A stretch of 64,000 bases of DNA from Mycobacterium kubicae (GTDB lineage: Bacteria > Actinomycetota > Actinomycetes > Mycobacteriales > Mycobacteriaceae), in contig NZ_CP065047.1 in NCBI RefSeq assembly GCF_015689175.1, forward strand, positions 5,332,001-5,396,000, in the 5' to 3' direction. Both the position numbers and the translations under genes were made by a program. A model generated the notes under the pieces. It was not told the DNA's origin, made no database searches, and saw only the letters and a list, made by a program, of their open reading frames with translations. Of this stretch, positions 7,201-15,422 are shown piece after piece. Position 1 is the stretch's first letter. Each line of letters opens with the position of its first letter.

Positions 7201-7884
7201 GTGCCACCGTCCATACTGGTCTTCGACGTCAACGAGACATTGATCGACATCGATTCGCTCACACCACTATTCACCGACTTGTTTGGTGACCAACGGGTGC
7301 TGCGCGAATGGTTCAACCAGCTCATCATGTACTCGATGACGATCACGCTGTCCAACAATTACGTCGATCTCTTCACGCTGGGCCAGGCGGTGTTGCGCAT
7401 GCTGGGCGAGATTCGCGGGGTGGCAATCTCCGACGACGACACCGAACGACTCACCACGTTGTTACGCACCATGCCCGCGCACACTGACGCGGCGGAAGCG
7501 CTCACTACACTGCGCGACAACGGGTTTCGGATGGTCACCCTGACCAACTCACCGCGCATCCCGGGCAGCCCCACTTCACTGGAGAACGCCGGACTCGCCC
7601 ACTTCTTCGAACAGCAACTCAGCGTCGATTCCTGTCAGGCCTTCAAGCCGGCGCCGGCGGTGTACCGCCAGGTGTGCGACGCGCTCGATGTTGCGCCCGC
7701 CGACTGCGTGATGGTGGCGGCACACGCGTGGGATCTGCTGGGTGCGCAAAATGTGGGCCTGCGCTCGGCATTGGTTTCCCGACCAGGCAATGCGGTTCTG
7801 CCCGCCGACGGGCTGCCACGACCTGACGTCGTGGTCACTGACCTGCGCGCACTCGCGCGTCACCTCTGCGGGGATGGCCGCTGA
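7201..7884 (+). CDS. HAD hydrolase, (S)-2-haloacid dehalogenase type II-like
   Basis: Soluble HAD-superfamily enzyme of 227 residues. The nucleophile is Asp9 in FDVNETLID; motif II is VTLTNSPR, and the downstream FKPAP and MVAAHAWDLLGAQNVG blocks match haloalkanoate dehalogenases and related haloacid dehalogenase type II proteins. Start at GTG 7201 is supported by GGAGG nine bases before it, overlapping the end of the upstream channel gene. In this operon, next to an Asp-nucleophile alpha/beta hydrolase, it could act on halogenated acids, but phosphatase activity cannot be excluded from sequence alone. Confidence 0.82.
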   Translation: MPPSILVFDVNETLIDIDSLTPLFTDLFGDQRVLREWFNQLIMYSMTITLSNNYVDLFTLGQAVLRMLGEIRGVAISDDDTERLTTLLRTMPAHTDAAEALTTLRDNGFRMVTLTNSPRIPGSPTSLENAGLAHFFEQQLSVDSCQAFKPAPAVYRQVCDALDVAPADCVMVAAHAWDLLGAQNVGLRSALVSRPGNAVLPADGLPRPDVVVTDLRALARHLCGDGR

Positions 7885-7939
7885 CCGCAACACGTGAGTA
7901 GCTTTTCTGCAAGGAACCTCACCGAAAGGATCGTTGAGC

Positions 7940-9397
7940 ATGGCAGCGGACCAGCAGGACGAATTCGACGTCGTCGTACTCGGCGCAGGACCGGTGGGGC
8001 AGAACGCCGCCGACCGGGCTCGGGCGGCGGGGCTGAGCGTCGCCGTGGTCGAACGCGAACTGGTCGGCGGCGAGTGTTCCTATTGGGCGTGCGTGCCGAG
8101 CAAGGCGCTGCTGCGTCCGGTCCTGGCGATCGAGGATGCCCGGCGGGTGGACGGTGCGCGCCAAGCCGTCACCGGCTCCATCGATCCGGCCGGTGTCTTC
8201 CAGCGTCGCAATCGCTATGTCAGCGACTGGGACGACAGCGGCCAGGCCGACTGGGTTGCCGGCATCGGCGCGACGCTGATCCGCGGCCACGGACGCTTGG
8301 ACGGTCCGCGACGCGTCACGGTGTCTTCAGACGACGGTCAACTTGCGCTGACAGCTCGGCACGCAGTGGTTGTGTGCACTGGGAGCCGTCCCGCGCTGCC
8401 TGACTTGCCGGGCATCGCCGAGGCCCGCCCGTGGACCAACCGCCAGGCCACCGACAGCAGTTCGGTACCGGGCCGGCTGGCCGTGGTCGGTGCCGGCGGT
8501 GTCGGTGTCGAAATGGCCACTGCCTGGCAGGGTTTGGGATCCGCGGTCACCCTGTTGGTGCGCGGGTCGCAGCTGCTACCCCGGATGGAGCCGTTCGTGG
8601 GTGAACGCTTGCACCAAGGCCTCGCCGAGCTGGGCGTCGACGTACGCACGAGCGTATCCGTGCGCGCGCTGCGCCGCCCCGACCCACACGGACCAGTCAC
8701 CCTCGAGCTGGACGACGGTAGCGAAGCTGAGGTAGACGAAATCCTGTTCGCGACCGGCCGGGCCCCGTTGACCGACGATATCGGTTTGGAGACAGTCGGT
8801 TTGCGGCCGGGCAGCTGGCTGGAGGTCGACGACACCTGTCGAGTGCGGGGGGTCGAGGAGGGCTGGCTGTACGCCGCCGGGGACGTCAACCACCGCGCCC
8901 TGTTGACCCACCAGGGTAAATACCAGGCCCGCATCGCCGGTGCCGCCATCGGCGCCCGCGCTACCGGCAGACCGCTCGATACCGCACCGTGGGGCACGCA
9001 CGCCACCACCGCCGACCATCACGCGGTGCCGCAAGCTTTCTTCACCGATCCGGAAGTCGCGGCGGTGGGTCTGACAGCAGAGCAGGCCGCGCAGGCCGGG
9101 CACCGCGCGAAGGCCATCGACGTCGAGATCGGTGACGCCGTAACGGGCGCAAAGCTTTTCGCCGACGGATACACCGGCAGGGCGCGCATGGTGGTCGACG
9201 TGGATCGCTGCCACATCCTGGGGCTCACCCTGGTCGGTCCCGGCGTCACCGAGCTTCTGCACGCGGCCACCATCGCGGTCGCCGGCCAGGTGCCTGTCGA
9301 CCGCCTGTGGCACGCCGTCCCGTGCTTCCCCACCATCAGCGAGTTGTGGTTGCGGCTCCTCGAGGCGTACCGCGATTCGGCTTACGTCCTGGTGTGA
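7940..9397 (+). CDS. Pyridine nucleotide-disulfide oxidoreductase (class I, non-lipoamide type)
   Basis: FAD enzyme of 485 residues built like dihydrolipoamide dehydrogenase or mercuric reductase: FAD motif GAGPVG (15-20), redox-active pair Cys46 and Cys51 in GECSYWAC, NAD(P) motif VGAGGVGVE, second FAD motif YAAGDVN, and a dimerisation domain. The C-terminal HxHPTxSE of lipoamide dehydrogenases is VPCFPTISE here (461-468), so the catalytic His is missing and lipoamide is an unlikely substrate. Quinone or other disulfide reduction is more plausible. ATG 7940 follows AAAGGA; a TTG six bases earlier is possible. It is the last gene of the operon; its 3' end overlaps the convergent gene by 16 bp. 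Confidence 0.85.
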   Translation: MAADQQDEFDVVVLGAGPVGQNAADRARAAGLSVAVVERELVGGECSYWACVPSKALLRPVLAIEDARRVDGARQAVTGSIDPAGVFQRRNRYVSDWDDSGQADWVAGIGATLIRGHGRLDGPRRVTVSSDDGQLALTARHAVVVCTGSRPALPDLPGIAEARPWTNRQATDSSSVPGRLAVVGAGGVGVEMATAWQGLGSAVTLLVRGSQLLPRMEPFVGERLHQGLAELGVDVRTSVSVRALRRPDPHGPVTLELDDGSEAEVDEILFATGRAPLTDDIGLETVGLRPGSWLEVDDTCRVRGVEEGWLYAAGDVNHRALLTHQGKYQARIAGAAIGARATGRPLDTAPWGTHATTADHHAVPQAFFTDPEVAAVGLTAEQAAQAGHRAKAIDVEIGDAVTGAKLFADGYTGRARMVVDVDRCHILGLTLVGPGVTELLHAATIAVAGQVPVDRLWHAVPCFPTISELWLRLLEAYRDSAYVLV

Positions 9398-9861
9398 GGA
9401 TGCGCTTGCGCCGCGCGGCGCAGCAGGTACGGCGCGAAGAACCGATGGCCCCGTCGGATCACCGACCATGATGTTCGCGCGTAAGCCGTGTCGAGTTCGA
9501 TCTGCGTGGCGATGAGGGCTTGCCCCGGCGGCGTCATGGCGATCAGGCGGGCTCGCAGCCCGGCCGAAGAATCCAGCCCGACGACAAACGATTCGGCGCT
9601 TCGGTGCAGAATCTTCCATCCGAGGACATAGCCGGGTGTCGGGTTCACCGGGCCGAATTTCGCGCCCAGGAGCGCCTTTCCCAAGCCGGCCCACGGCAGT
9701 TGGAACCAGCGCGGCGCGCCTTCCAGGAACGCCCGCATCCATTGCTCCGGTGTTCGCGCTGCCTCGGTACGCACCGTGTAGGCGTCCTGGTAGTCGATTC
9801 GGTCGAGCAGACGCAACTCCTCGACCGGGGCAGGAACTCGCACTTCGGTCGCAGACGTCAT
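9382..9861 (-). CDS. DUF2867-like protein
   Basis: Protein of about 159 residues resembling DUF2867 family members: an N-terminal strand-rich part, a WMRAFLEGAP segment, a central GWKILHRSAESFVVGLDSS block and a closing RGHRFFAPYLLRRAA helix. No catalytic residues are recognisable. The ATG at 9861 overlaps the stop of the upstream SRPBCC gene by four bases, indicating translational coupling. An upstream in-frame start would lie entirely inside the neighbour. The pair probably binds a hydrophobic ligand or handles a lipid, but no function can be assigned. Confidence 0.7.
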   Translation of the reverse strand: MTSATEVRVPAPVEELRLLDRIDYQDAYTVRTEAARTPEQWMRAFLEGAPRWFQLPWAGLGKALLGAKFGPVNPTPGYVLGWKILHRSAESFVVGLDSSAGLRARLIAMTPPGQALIATQIELDTAYARTSWSVIRRGHRFFAPYLLRRAAQAHPHTRT

Positions 9862-10385
9862 CGGACTTCCGAGGTTGCGTCGAGTGCGCAACTTTGACCG
9901 CGTTCGGCCAGGTGCTTGAAGTTGAGGAGTTGACGCCGGGCCATGATCAGGTCGCCGACACTCAACAGGGCCGCGAACGGCCAGCCCCACGGCGAGGCGA
10001 TCTTCAACAGCAACCGCGTGCCATCGCCGTCGGGTTCGAGGAGGTAGGACATGACGACGTCGCCGATGCGCCCGGTCAGTTGGCGTCCCGGCTCGACCGA
10101 CAACACCCGCCCGATCGGACGACCCAGTGCGCTGGTGAATGTTTCGCCTGGCACCGGATCCGCCAGGCCACGAAGCTCCCGGGGCGAACGCCGACCGCCA
10201 TTGTCGATCCAGTCATAGGAATAAGGCGCCAGCCGGATCTGAATCAACCACGGCCACACCCGATCTGGCGGTGCAGCAACCGACACGCCACGCCATAACC
10301 GAGATTTCGGCCGACGGATGTTGTCGTCACAGGGGAACGGCCGGGCTACTTCCTCGTCTGTGACACCCCAGCGATCAGTGAACAT
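9858..10385 (-). CDS. SRPBCC-fold (polyketide cyclase/START-like) protein
   Basis: Protein of 175 residues with the helix-grip pattern of SRPBCC proteins: an opening VSVAAPPDRVWPWLIQIR strand-helix, SYDWIDNGG, and a long C-terminal helix. Such proteins form a deep hydrophobic pocket for lipids or polyketides. It is the first gene of a two-gene unit with the DUF2867-like gene (ATGA overlap), and is divergent from a TetR gene 59 bp away, which probably regulates it. Ligand unknown. Confidence 0.72.
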   Translation of the reverse strand: MFTDRWGVTDEEVARPFPCDDNIRRPKSRLWRGVSVAAPPDRVWPWLIQIRLAPYSYDWIDNGGRRSPRELRGLADPVPGETFTSALGRPIGRVLSVEPGRQLTGRIGDVVMSYLLEPDGDGTRLLLKIASPWGWPFAALLSVGDLIMARRQLLNFKHLAERGQSCALDATSEVR

Positions 10386-10396
10386 CGCTACTCCCT

Positions 10397-10444
10397 AATA
10401 CTGAACGCACCGACTACCTAAACGCACTGTATAGTATTTTGTTC
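10397..10444. promoter_or_regulatory. Divergent promoter and candidate TetR operator
   Basis: AATACT (10397-10402) and AGTATT (10433-10438) form a perfect 6-bp inverted repeat, and inside it GAACGCAC and AAACGCAC repeat directly 17 bp apart. TATAGT at 10430-10435 is a good -10 whose start point would fall at or next to the ATG at 10445, so the TetR mRNA is probably leaderless. The symmetry covers both divergent promoters. Confidence 0.5.
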
Positions 10445-11014
10445 ATGGGGTCGAGGGGTCGCGCGCGAGATCCGCAAATCGATGCGGCAATCCGCTTGGC
10501 GGCAGCCGAACTGCTGGCCGAAGTCGGCTATGCGAGCCTGACGATGGAGGCGGTCGCCGCGCGCGCCGGTGTCAGCAAGGCGACGCTGTACCTGCGTTAT
10601 CCCTCCCGCGCGGTCCTGGTTTTCGATGCGATCTTCGGCAAGACGAAGACACTGCTGATCCCCGACTACGGTGACATCCGCGCCGAATTGCGCGAGGCGT
10701 ACCGCTGGGCCGTCGACGAGTTCTCCGCGCGGGAAGCTCGTGCCGCCATTCCCGGCCTGCTCGCCGAGATCGGGTCCGCACCGGAGTTGGCCCGGCTGGT
10801 GCGGGAGGTCGCGCTGCAGTCCGAGTACGAGCGGGTGCGGTCCCTGCTCGAACGGGCGCAAAGCCGGGGACAGATCCGCGCGGACGCCGATGTCGCGCTG
10901 ATCATCGACGCGTTCATCGGCACCGCGTTGGCTCGGGTGACGCTCATCGATCACGCGGTCGACCACGCCTTCGGCGATCGTCTCGTCGACCTACTTCTCG
11001 ATGGCGCCCGGTAA
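10445..11014 (+). CDS. TetR-family regulator
   Basis: Repressor of 189 residues. N-terminal helix-turn-helix at about 30-52 (VAARAGVSKATLYLRYPSR is a classic TetR recognition region), followed by a TetR C-terminal ligand domain rich in Leu/Ala/Arg helices. It is divergent from the SRPBCC/DUF2867 pair and its own -10 overlaps the candidate operator. ATG 10445 is preferred over TTG 10439 because it fits a leaderless start. Ligand unknown. Confidence 0.85.
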   Translation: MGSRGRARDPQIDAAIRLAAAELLAEVGYASLTMEAVAARAGVSKATLYLRYPSRAVLVFDAIFGKTKTLLIPDYGDIRAELREAYRWAVDEFSAREARAAIPGLLAEIGSAPELARLVREVALQSEYERVRSLLERAQSRGQIRADADVALIIDAFIGTALARVTLIDHAVDHAFGDRLVDLLLDGAR

Positions 11015-11019
11015 GTCGT

Positions 11020-11421
11020 TCAGTAGACGGCGATCTCGATGAGGTTGCCGTCCGGGTCGCGGCAGTAGTGCGAAATCATCGGACCCAGTGCGCCGAGCTT
11101 TTGCACCGGCCCCGCGGTGATCACCACTGCGCTGGCACTCAGGTGTTCGCGTACCTGCTCCGGGGTGGCGCCGGTGACGAAGCACAGGTCCGCCGAACCG
11201 GCTGCCTCGACCGATCCGGTCACCCAGTCCGGGTCCTCGGCCAGCGCCCCGAGCGGGCGAAGGTTGATCTTCTGATCGCCGAAGCGCAGCGCGGTTCTGC
11301 CCGTCGCACCGAACGTCTCACGCGTCATCCCGAGCACCCGCTCATACCAGCGGGCGCTTACCTCCACGTCGCGGCAATTGAGCACGATGTGGTCGAATCG
11401 GTCCACGCGCAAGCCCACCAT
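11020..11421 (-). CDS. VOC-family (glyoxalase/bleomycin-resistance fold) protein
   Basis: Single VOC domain of 133 residues. It opens with RFDHIVLNCRDVEVSARWYERVLGM and closes with the metal-site pattern CRDPDGNLIEIAVY; His10 and Glu near the end are the expected metal ligands. Two beta-alpha-beta-beta-beta modules are visible. Members include dioxygenases, glyoxalases and binding proteins; the sequence does not show which. It converges with the TetR gene (5 bp apart) and is divergent from the YbjN gene. Confidence 0.82.
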   Translation of the reverse strand: MVGLRVDRFDHIVLNCRDVEVSARWYERVLGMTRETFGATGRTALRFGDQKINLRPLGALAEDPDWVTGSVEAAGSADLCFVTGATPEQVREHLSASAVVITAGPVQKLGALGPMISHYCRDPDGNLIEIAVY

Positions 11422-11505
11422 CGAGCTCCCCTCAGCAAATTCTCAACTGATTCTTCGGCAGCGCTTTCCCTGCCGCAAAGGTTCCACATAGGAGCCGGCC
11501 TCAAC

Positions 11506-11985
11506 ATGAGTAACATGACCGAGCCGATGGGCGAGCCGTTGACCACCGAGCTGATCGAACGTTACCTGCATAGCCGGGGGCGTCGGTACTTCCGCGGTCA
11601 ACACGATGGTGAGTTCTTCTTCGTCGTCAACTGCGGCCGACCCCGCATGCACGTGCATCTGGGGATCCCGGGCCCGCACAGCGACACATTGACCTTGCGG
11701 GCCACTCCGGCAAGCTTTTATCCCGTTGCCGACGCTGGAACGCTGAGCAACCGGGTCGCGGAGTGGAACAAGCACAACGGCGAGCTCGCCGCGGTGGTGC
11801 ACGGATCCTCCGATCCGCAACGCATCGGTGTGACGGTGTCCGCCTCGCACTGGGTTGGTGAGCGCGTGCGCTTCGAGGACTTCGGTGAGTTCGTCGACCG
11901 CGCCCTGGGCGCAGCCGTCGAACTCTTCAGCGGATTGGCCCCGTCCGACGAACTACCGACGCAGTCCCTGCTGCAAGCCGGGTGA
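11506..11985 (+). CDS. YbjN-domain protein
   Basis: Protein of 159 residues with a YbjN-like fold: the start MGEPLTTELIERYLHSRGRRYFRGQHDGEFFFVVNC pattern of a short helix plus strands is typical of actinobacterial members, which resemble type III secretion chaperones. Start ATG 11506 follows GGAG at 11491; ATG 11515 is possible. A longer upstream frame is antisense to the VOC gene and is not used. The last 33 bp overlap the 3' end of the convergent epimerase gene. Role unknown. Confidence 0.75.
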   Translation: MSNMTEPMGEPLTTELIERYLHSRGRRYFRGQHDGEFFFVVNCGRPRMHVHLGIPGPHSDTLTLRATPASFYPVADAGTLSNRVAEWNKHNGELAAVVHGSSDPQRIGVTVSASHWVGERVRFEDFGEFVDRALGAAVELFSGLAPSDELPTQSLLQAG

Positions 11986-13065
11986 GCTAGCGCTGCTGGC
12001 TAACCCAGCATCCGGCCAGGGGTCGCCGAGCTCAGCCTTGATCGCACCCCAAGGATCGGCATAGCGGCCAGGCGAATTGCGGTAAGCCGCACGGCGTTTG
12101 AGTAACTGCCGGACCAGCGGCGCCACCACCCGCAACGGATACCGGCGCCACCCGGCCACCGAACGCATCTCGGCGAGCATGCCCGGCCACGTGTGGTGCT
12201 GAAAAGACAGCACCTGCTGGGCGCGACTGGTGTCCATCCAATCGGTGACGAACCAATCCTCGTCGCTGTCCGGATTGCCCGGCCGCCCACCCGGCAGGAT
12301 GTCGGGCAAGCCCATCGCGGCGGCCAGTGCTGCACCCACCACGCCCTGTCGCAGCAGGTGCGATTCGTCTCCGCCAATCAGCAGGATTTCCCCGCCCACA
12401 TCCGCGGTGGCCGCAGCGGCGAACGCGGTGGCGACGTCGCGTACGTCGACGGTGTGCACCCGCCCGTCGGTGGGCAGCGCACTTTCGAAGAACAACGCGT
12501 CGGCACTGAACGGCATCGCGCCCAAGTCGACACTCATGACCGCAGCCAACCGCAGGATGACCCAATCCAGACTCGAGGAGCGGACGTACTCCTCGACTTC
12601 GGCCTTGTGGGCGCCGTAGAGGTCCGACGGAGATGGCGGAGTATCCGGCTGGAGCAACTCGTCGTACCGGTGCGGGTTGCGGGCGCCGTGCACGGCGTTG
12701 CTGGAGGCCTGGATGAATCGCACGCGGTTGCCGCCTTGCTCGGCGGCCCTCAGCAATGCGACCGTGGCGTCGACGTTGACCCGGCGGGCGAGTTCGCGCT
12801 GCTGGTAGATGACCGGCGGGATCACCGCGGCCAGATGGATGATCACCGTGGGCGCCGTCTCGGCGACGAGTCGGTTCACCTCATCGGTGTCGGTGAGATC
12901 CGCCCAGCGCGCCTGGACGCCGGCGGGTAGTGACCCAGCCGCCTTGCGCTGCGCGGCGGTGCCGAGGTCGGTGGCGATCACGTGGTGCCCATCCGCAGCC
13001 AACCGACGCACCGTCTGGGATCCGACCAGTCCGAATCCCCCTGTGACAAGAACCTTTTCGGTCAT
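11953..13065 (-). CDS. NAD-dependent epimerase/dehydratase (extended SDR)
   Basis: Extended short-chain dehydrogenase of 370 residues. GGFGLVGSQ (TGxxGxxG-type) binds NAD(P) at the N-terminus, DLTDTDEV and HLAAVIPP follow, and the catalytic Tyr-Lys pair is in YGAHK. An unusual long C-terminal part, about 290-370, is basic and Trp-rich. Substrate may be a sugar nucleotide, a steroid or an aldehyde. It is divergent from the acyltransferase-WS/DGAT pair, with 130 bp between the starts. Confidence 0.82.
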   Translation of the reverse strand: MTEKVLVTGGFGLVGSQTVRRLAADGHHVIATDLGTAAQRKAAGSLPAGVQARWADLTDTDEVNRLVAETAPTVIIHLAAVIPPVIYQQRELARRVNVDATVALLRAAEQGGNRVRFIQASSNAVHGARNPHRYDELLQPDTPPSPSDLYGAHKAEVEEYVRSSSLDWVILRLAAVMSVDLGAMPFSADALFFESALPTDGRVHTVDVRDVATAFAAAATADVGGEILLIGGDESHLLRQGVVGAALAAAMGLPDILPGGRPGNPDSDEDWFVTDWMDTSRAQQVLSFQHHTWPGMLAEMRSVAGWRRYPLRVVAPLVRQLLKRRAAYRNSPGRYADPWGAIKAELGDPWPDAGLASSASSPGLQQGLRR

Positions 13066-13108
13066 TTCAACCTCGGATTGCTGATCGACCGCACCAGCGG
13101 ATATGACA

Positions 13109-13127
13109 TTCTCTTAAAACGAGAGTA
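13109..13127. promoter_or_regulatory. Weak palindrome in the divergent epimerase/acyltransferase promoter region
   Basis: CTCT-TAAAACG-AGAG (13111-13125) is a short inverted repeat in an AT-richer patch that includes GTAACATATG. The 130-bp region must hold promoters for both directions. The arms are only 4 bp, so an operator is only a possibility. Confidence 0.25.
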
Positions 13128-13195
13128 ACATATGCTCAAACGCGCACACCCCTCGTCGGATGCGGCATCGAGGAGACAGACGGAGAGGCAAGACC

Positions 13196-13996
13196 GTGGC
13201 AGCGGGCGACGATCACGAGATCGCCAAGTGGGACCCGGCCTTCACGCGTCAGGTGGTCGACGCCGTCGGGCCGGTGCTCAAACGCTGGCATCGCGCCGAG
13301 GTGCGAAACCTCGACAACATCCCCGCCGCCGGTGGAGCACTGGTGGTGTCCAACCATTCCGGGGGCATGTTGACCCCGGACGTCATGATCTTCAGCCCGG
13401 CCTTCTACGCCGCCTTCGGATATGACCGGCCGGTGTACACGCTGGGTCATTACGGACTGTTCGTGGGGCCGCTGGAGAGCTGGCTCAGGCGGCTCGGTGT
13501 CATCGAGGCCAGTCGCGAAAACGCCGCAGCGGCACTGCATTCCGGTGCAGTGGTGTTGGTTTTCCCCGGTGGTGACTACGACTCCTACCGGCCGACGCTC
13601 AGCGCCAACACGGTGGACTTCAACGGGCGCACCGGATACGTCCGCACCGCCATCGAAGCCGGCGTACCGATCGTGCCGGCGGTCTCGATCGGCGCCCAGG
13701 AGACTCAGCTGTTCCTGACCCGCGGCAACTGGCTGGCGCGCCGACTCGGACTGACCAAAGCCAGGCTGGACATCCTGCCGCTGAGCTTCGGCGTGCCGTT
13801 CGGGTTGAGCATGATCTTCCCGCCCAATCTGCCGTTGCCGTCCAAGATCGTCACCGAGGTCCTCGAACCGATCGACATCACCGCCCGCTTCGGTGCGGAC
13901 CCTGACGTTGCGCAGGTCGATGCCCACGTCCGTTCGGTCATGGAGACCGCGCTGCAGCGCCTGGCGGCGCAGCGCCGCTTCCCCGTGTTGGGCTAA
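13196..13996 (+). CDS. Lysophospholipid/glycerol-phosphate acyltransferase-like protein
   Basis: Acyltransferase of about 266 residues of the PlsC/LPLAT superfamily. VSNHSGG (52-57) with Asp62 replaces the usual HX4D with an H-x7-D spacing, and VFPGGDYDS (FPGG at 123-126) stands for the FPEG substrate motif. These are features of an actinobacterial subgroup near diacylglycerol acyltransferases. GTG 13196 has GGAGAGG upstream. It is 12 bp before a WS/DGAT gene, so the two enzymes likely act in sequence to acylate glycerol backbones for phospholipid or storage lipid. Membrane-associated, with no clear multi-helix transmembrane region. Confidence 0.82.
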   Translation: MAAGDDHEIAKWDPAFTRQVVDAVGPVLKRWHRAEVRNLDNIPAAGGALVVSNHSGGMLTPDVMIFSPAFYAAFGYDRPVYTLGHYGLFVGPLESWLRRLGVIEASRENAAAALHSGAVVLVFPGGDYDSYRPTLSANTVDFNGRTGYVRTAIEAGVPIVPAVSIGAQETQLFLTRGNWLARRLGLTKARLDILPLSFGVPFGLSMIFPPNLPLPSKIVTEVLEPIDITARFGADPDVAQVDAHVRSVMETALQRLAAQRRFPVLG

Positions 13997-14008
13997 CTGG
14001 CGGGTACC

Positions 14009-15418
14009 GTGAGACGACTCAACGGTATGGACGCCATGCTGGTCTACAGCGAGACGCCGAACCTGCACACCCACACGCTGAAGGTGGCGGTCATCGACGT
14101 GTCGGAGTTCGACGGCGAGTTCGGCTTCGAGGTGTTCCGCCACCACCTGCGCCGCCGCTTACACCTGCTGGATCCGTTGCGGTACAAGCTCATTGACATA
14201 CCGCTGCGGCTGCACCACCCGATGTGGCTGGAAGATTGCGAGGTGGACCTGGACTATCACCTGCGACGGGTACAGGTGCCGGCGCCGGGTGGCCGGCGGG
14301 AACTGGACCAGGTCATCGGGCAAGTGGCGTCCACGCCACTGGACCGCCGCCGCCCGTTGTGGGAGTTTCACTTCGCCGAGGGTCTGGCCGACAATCGGTT
14401 TGCGGTGATCGGCAAGGTGCACCACGCACTGGCCGACGGCGTCGCCTCCGCCAACCTGTTGGCCCGAGCGATGGATCTCACCGATGCGGTCACCGATGAG
14501 CGCGATCCGGGGCAAGCCTGCCGGGCACCCGGGTCCATTGACCTGGTAGGCGCGGCATTACGGGACCACCTCCACCAGGCCGCTCAACTGCCGGGGTTAC
14601 TGAAGGACGCAGTGGTGGGGTTGGCGCGTGTCCGCCGCCGGTCCCGGCAACGTGGCAGCCATTCCGATCTTGCCGACGCCTTCAACGCACCGCCGACCTT
14701 CATGAACCATGTGGTGTCCGCGCAGCGCCGATTCGCCAGCGCCACACTGCCGCTGGCCGACGTCAAGGCGACCGCCGCCGGATTGGGCGTCACCATCAAC
14801 GACCTGGTCTTGACCGTGGCCGCCGGTGGATTGCGAAATCTGTTGCTGCGCTACGACGGTCATGCGGAGCGCCCGCTCATCGCCTCGGTGCCCACCGCCA
14901 CCGACAAGTCCGAGCGCGTCACCGGCAATGAGATCAGCGGGTTGATGGTATCGCTGCCCGTGCACGTCGCCGACCCGACCGAGCGTGCGCGCCTGGTGGC
15001 GCTGGCCACCCGTATTGCCAAGGAAGACCACGAGATCATGGGTCCCCGCCTCTATGGCCGCATGATGGCCTACCTGCCGGCGGCGGTCGCACCGGCGGCG
15101 TTTCGCTGGCTGGCGCGACGGGAGGGACCCAACAAGATGATGAACGTGGCGGTGTCCAGCGTCATGGGACCGCGCGAGCGGGGTCACTTCGGTGGGGCCC
15201 CGGTCAGCGAAATCTATTCCACCGGCGTCCTTTCGCCGGGCGCGCCGGTCAACATCACCGTGTGGAGCTACGCCGACCGGCTCAACATTGCGGTGTTGAC
15301 CGATGACCAGACCTTCGACGATGTTCACGACGCGACCGAGGCCCTGAGTGCGGCGTTCGAGGAATTGCGTGACGCGGCGGGCACCTCGGCACCTCGCGCG
15401 GCGCGCAACCCCGCCTAG
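14009..15418 (+). CDS. Wax ester synthase/diacylglycerol acyltransferase (WS/DGAT)
   Basis: Bifunctional-type acyltransferase of 469 residues that forms triacylglycerol or wax esters from acyl-CoA. The N-terminal LNGMDAM (4-10) and the catalytic HHALADG at 138-144 (HHxxxDG; His139 as base) are hallmarks, along with RPLWEF and a C-terminal NVAVSSVMGPRE-like NxxxSNVPGP region. Start GTG 14009. Mycobacteria carry many paralogues (tgs genes); which one this is cannot be told by sequence alone. It is co-transcribed with the acyltransferase before it and converges with purQ. Confidence 0.9.
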   Translation: MRRLNGMDAMLVYSETPNLHTHTLKVAVIDVSEFDGEFGFEVFRHHLRRRLHLLDPLRYKLIDIPLRLHHPMWLEDCEVDLDYHLRRVQVPAPGGRRELDQVIGQVASTPLDRRRPLWEFHFAEGLADNRFAVIGKVHHALADGVASANLLARAMDLTDAVTDERDPGQACRAPGSIDLVGAALRDHLHQAAQLPGLLKDAVVGLARVRRRSRQRGSHSDLADAFNAPPTFMNHVVSAQRRFASATLPLADVKATAAGLGVTINDLVLTVAAGGLRNLLLRYDGHAERPLIASVPTATDKSERVTGNEISGLMVSLPVHVADPTERARLVALATRIAKEDHEIMGPRLYGRMMAYLPAAVAPAAFRWLARREGPNKMMNVAVSSVMGPRERGHFGGAPVSEIYSTGVLSPGAPVNITVWSYADRLNIAVLTDDQTFDDVHDATEALSAAFEELRDAAGTSAPRAARNPA

Positions 15419-15422
15419 TCGG

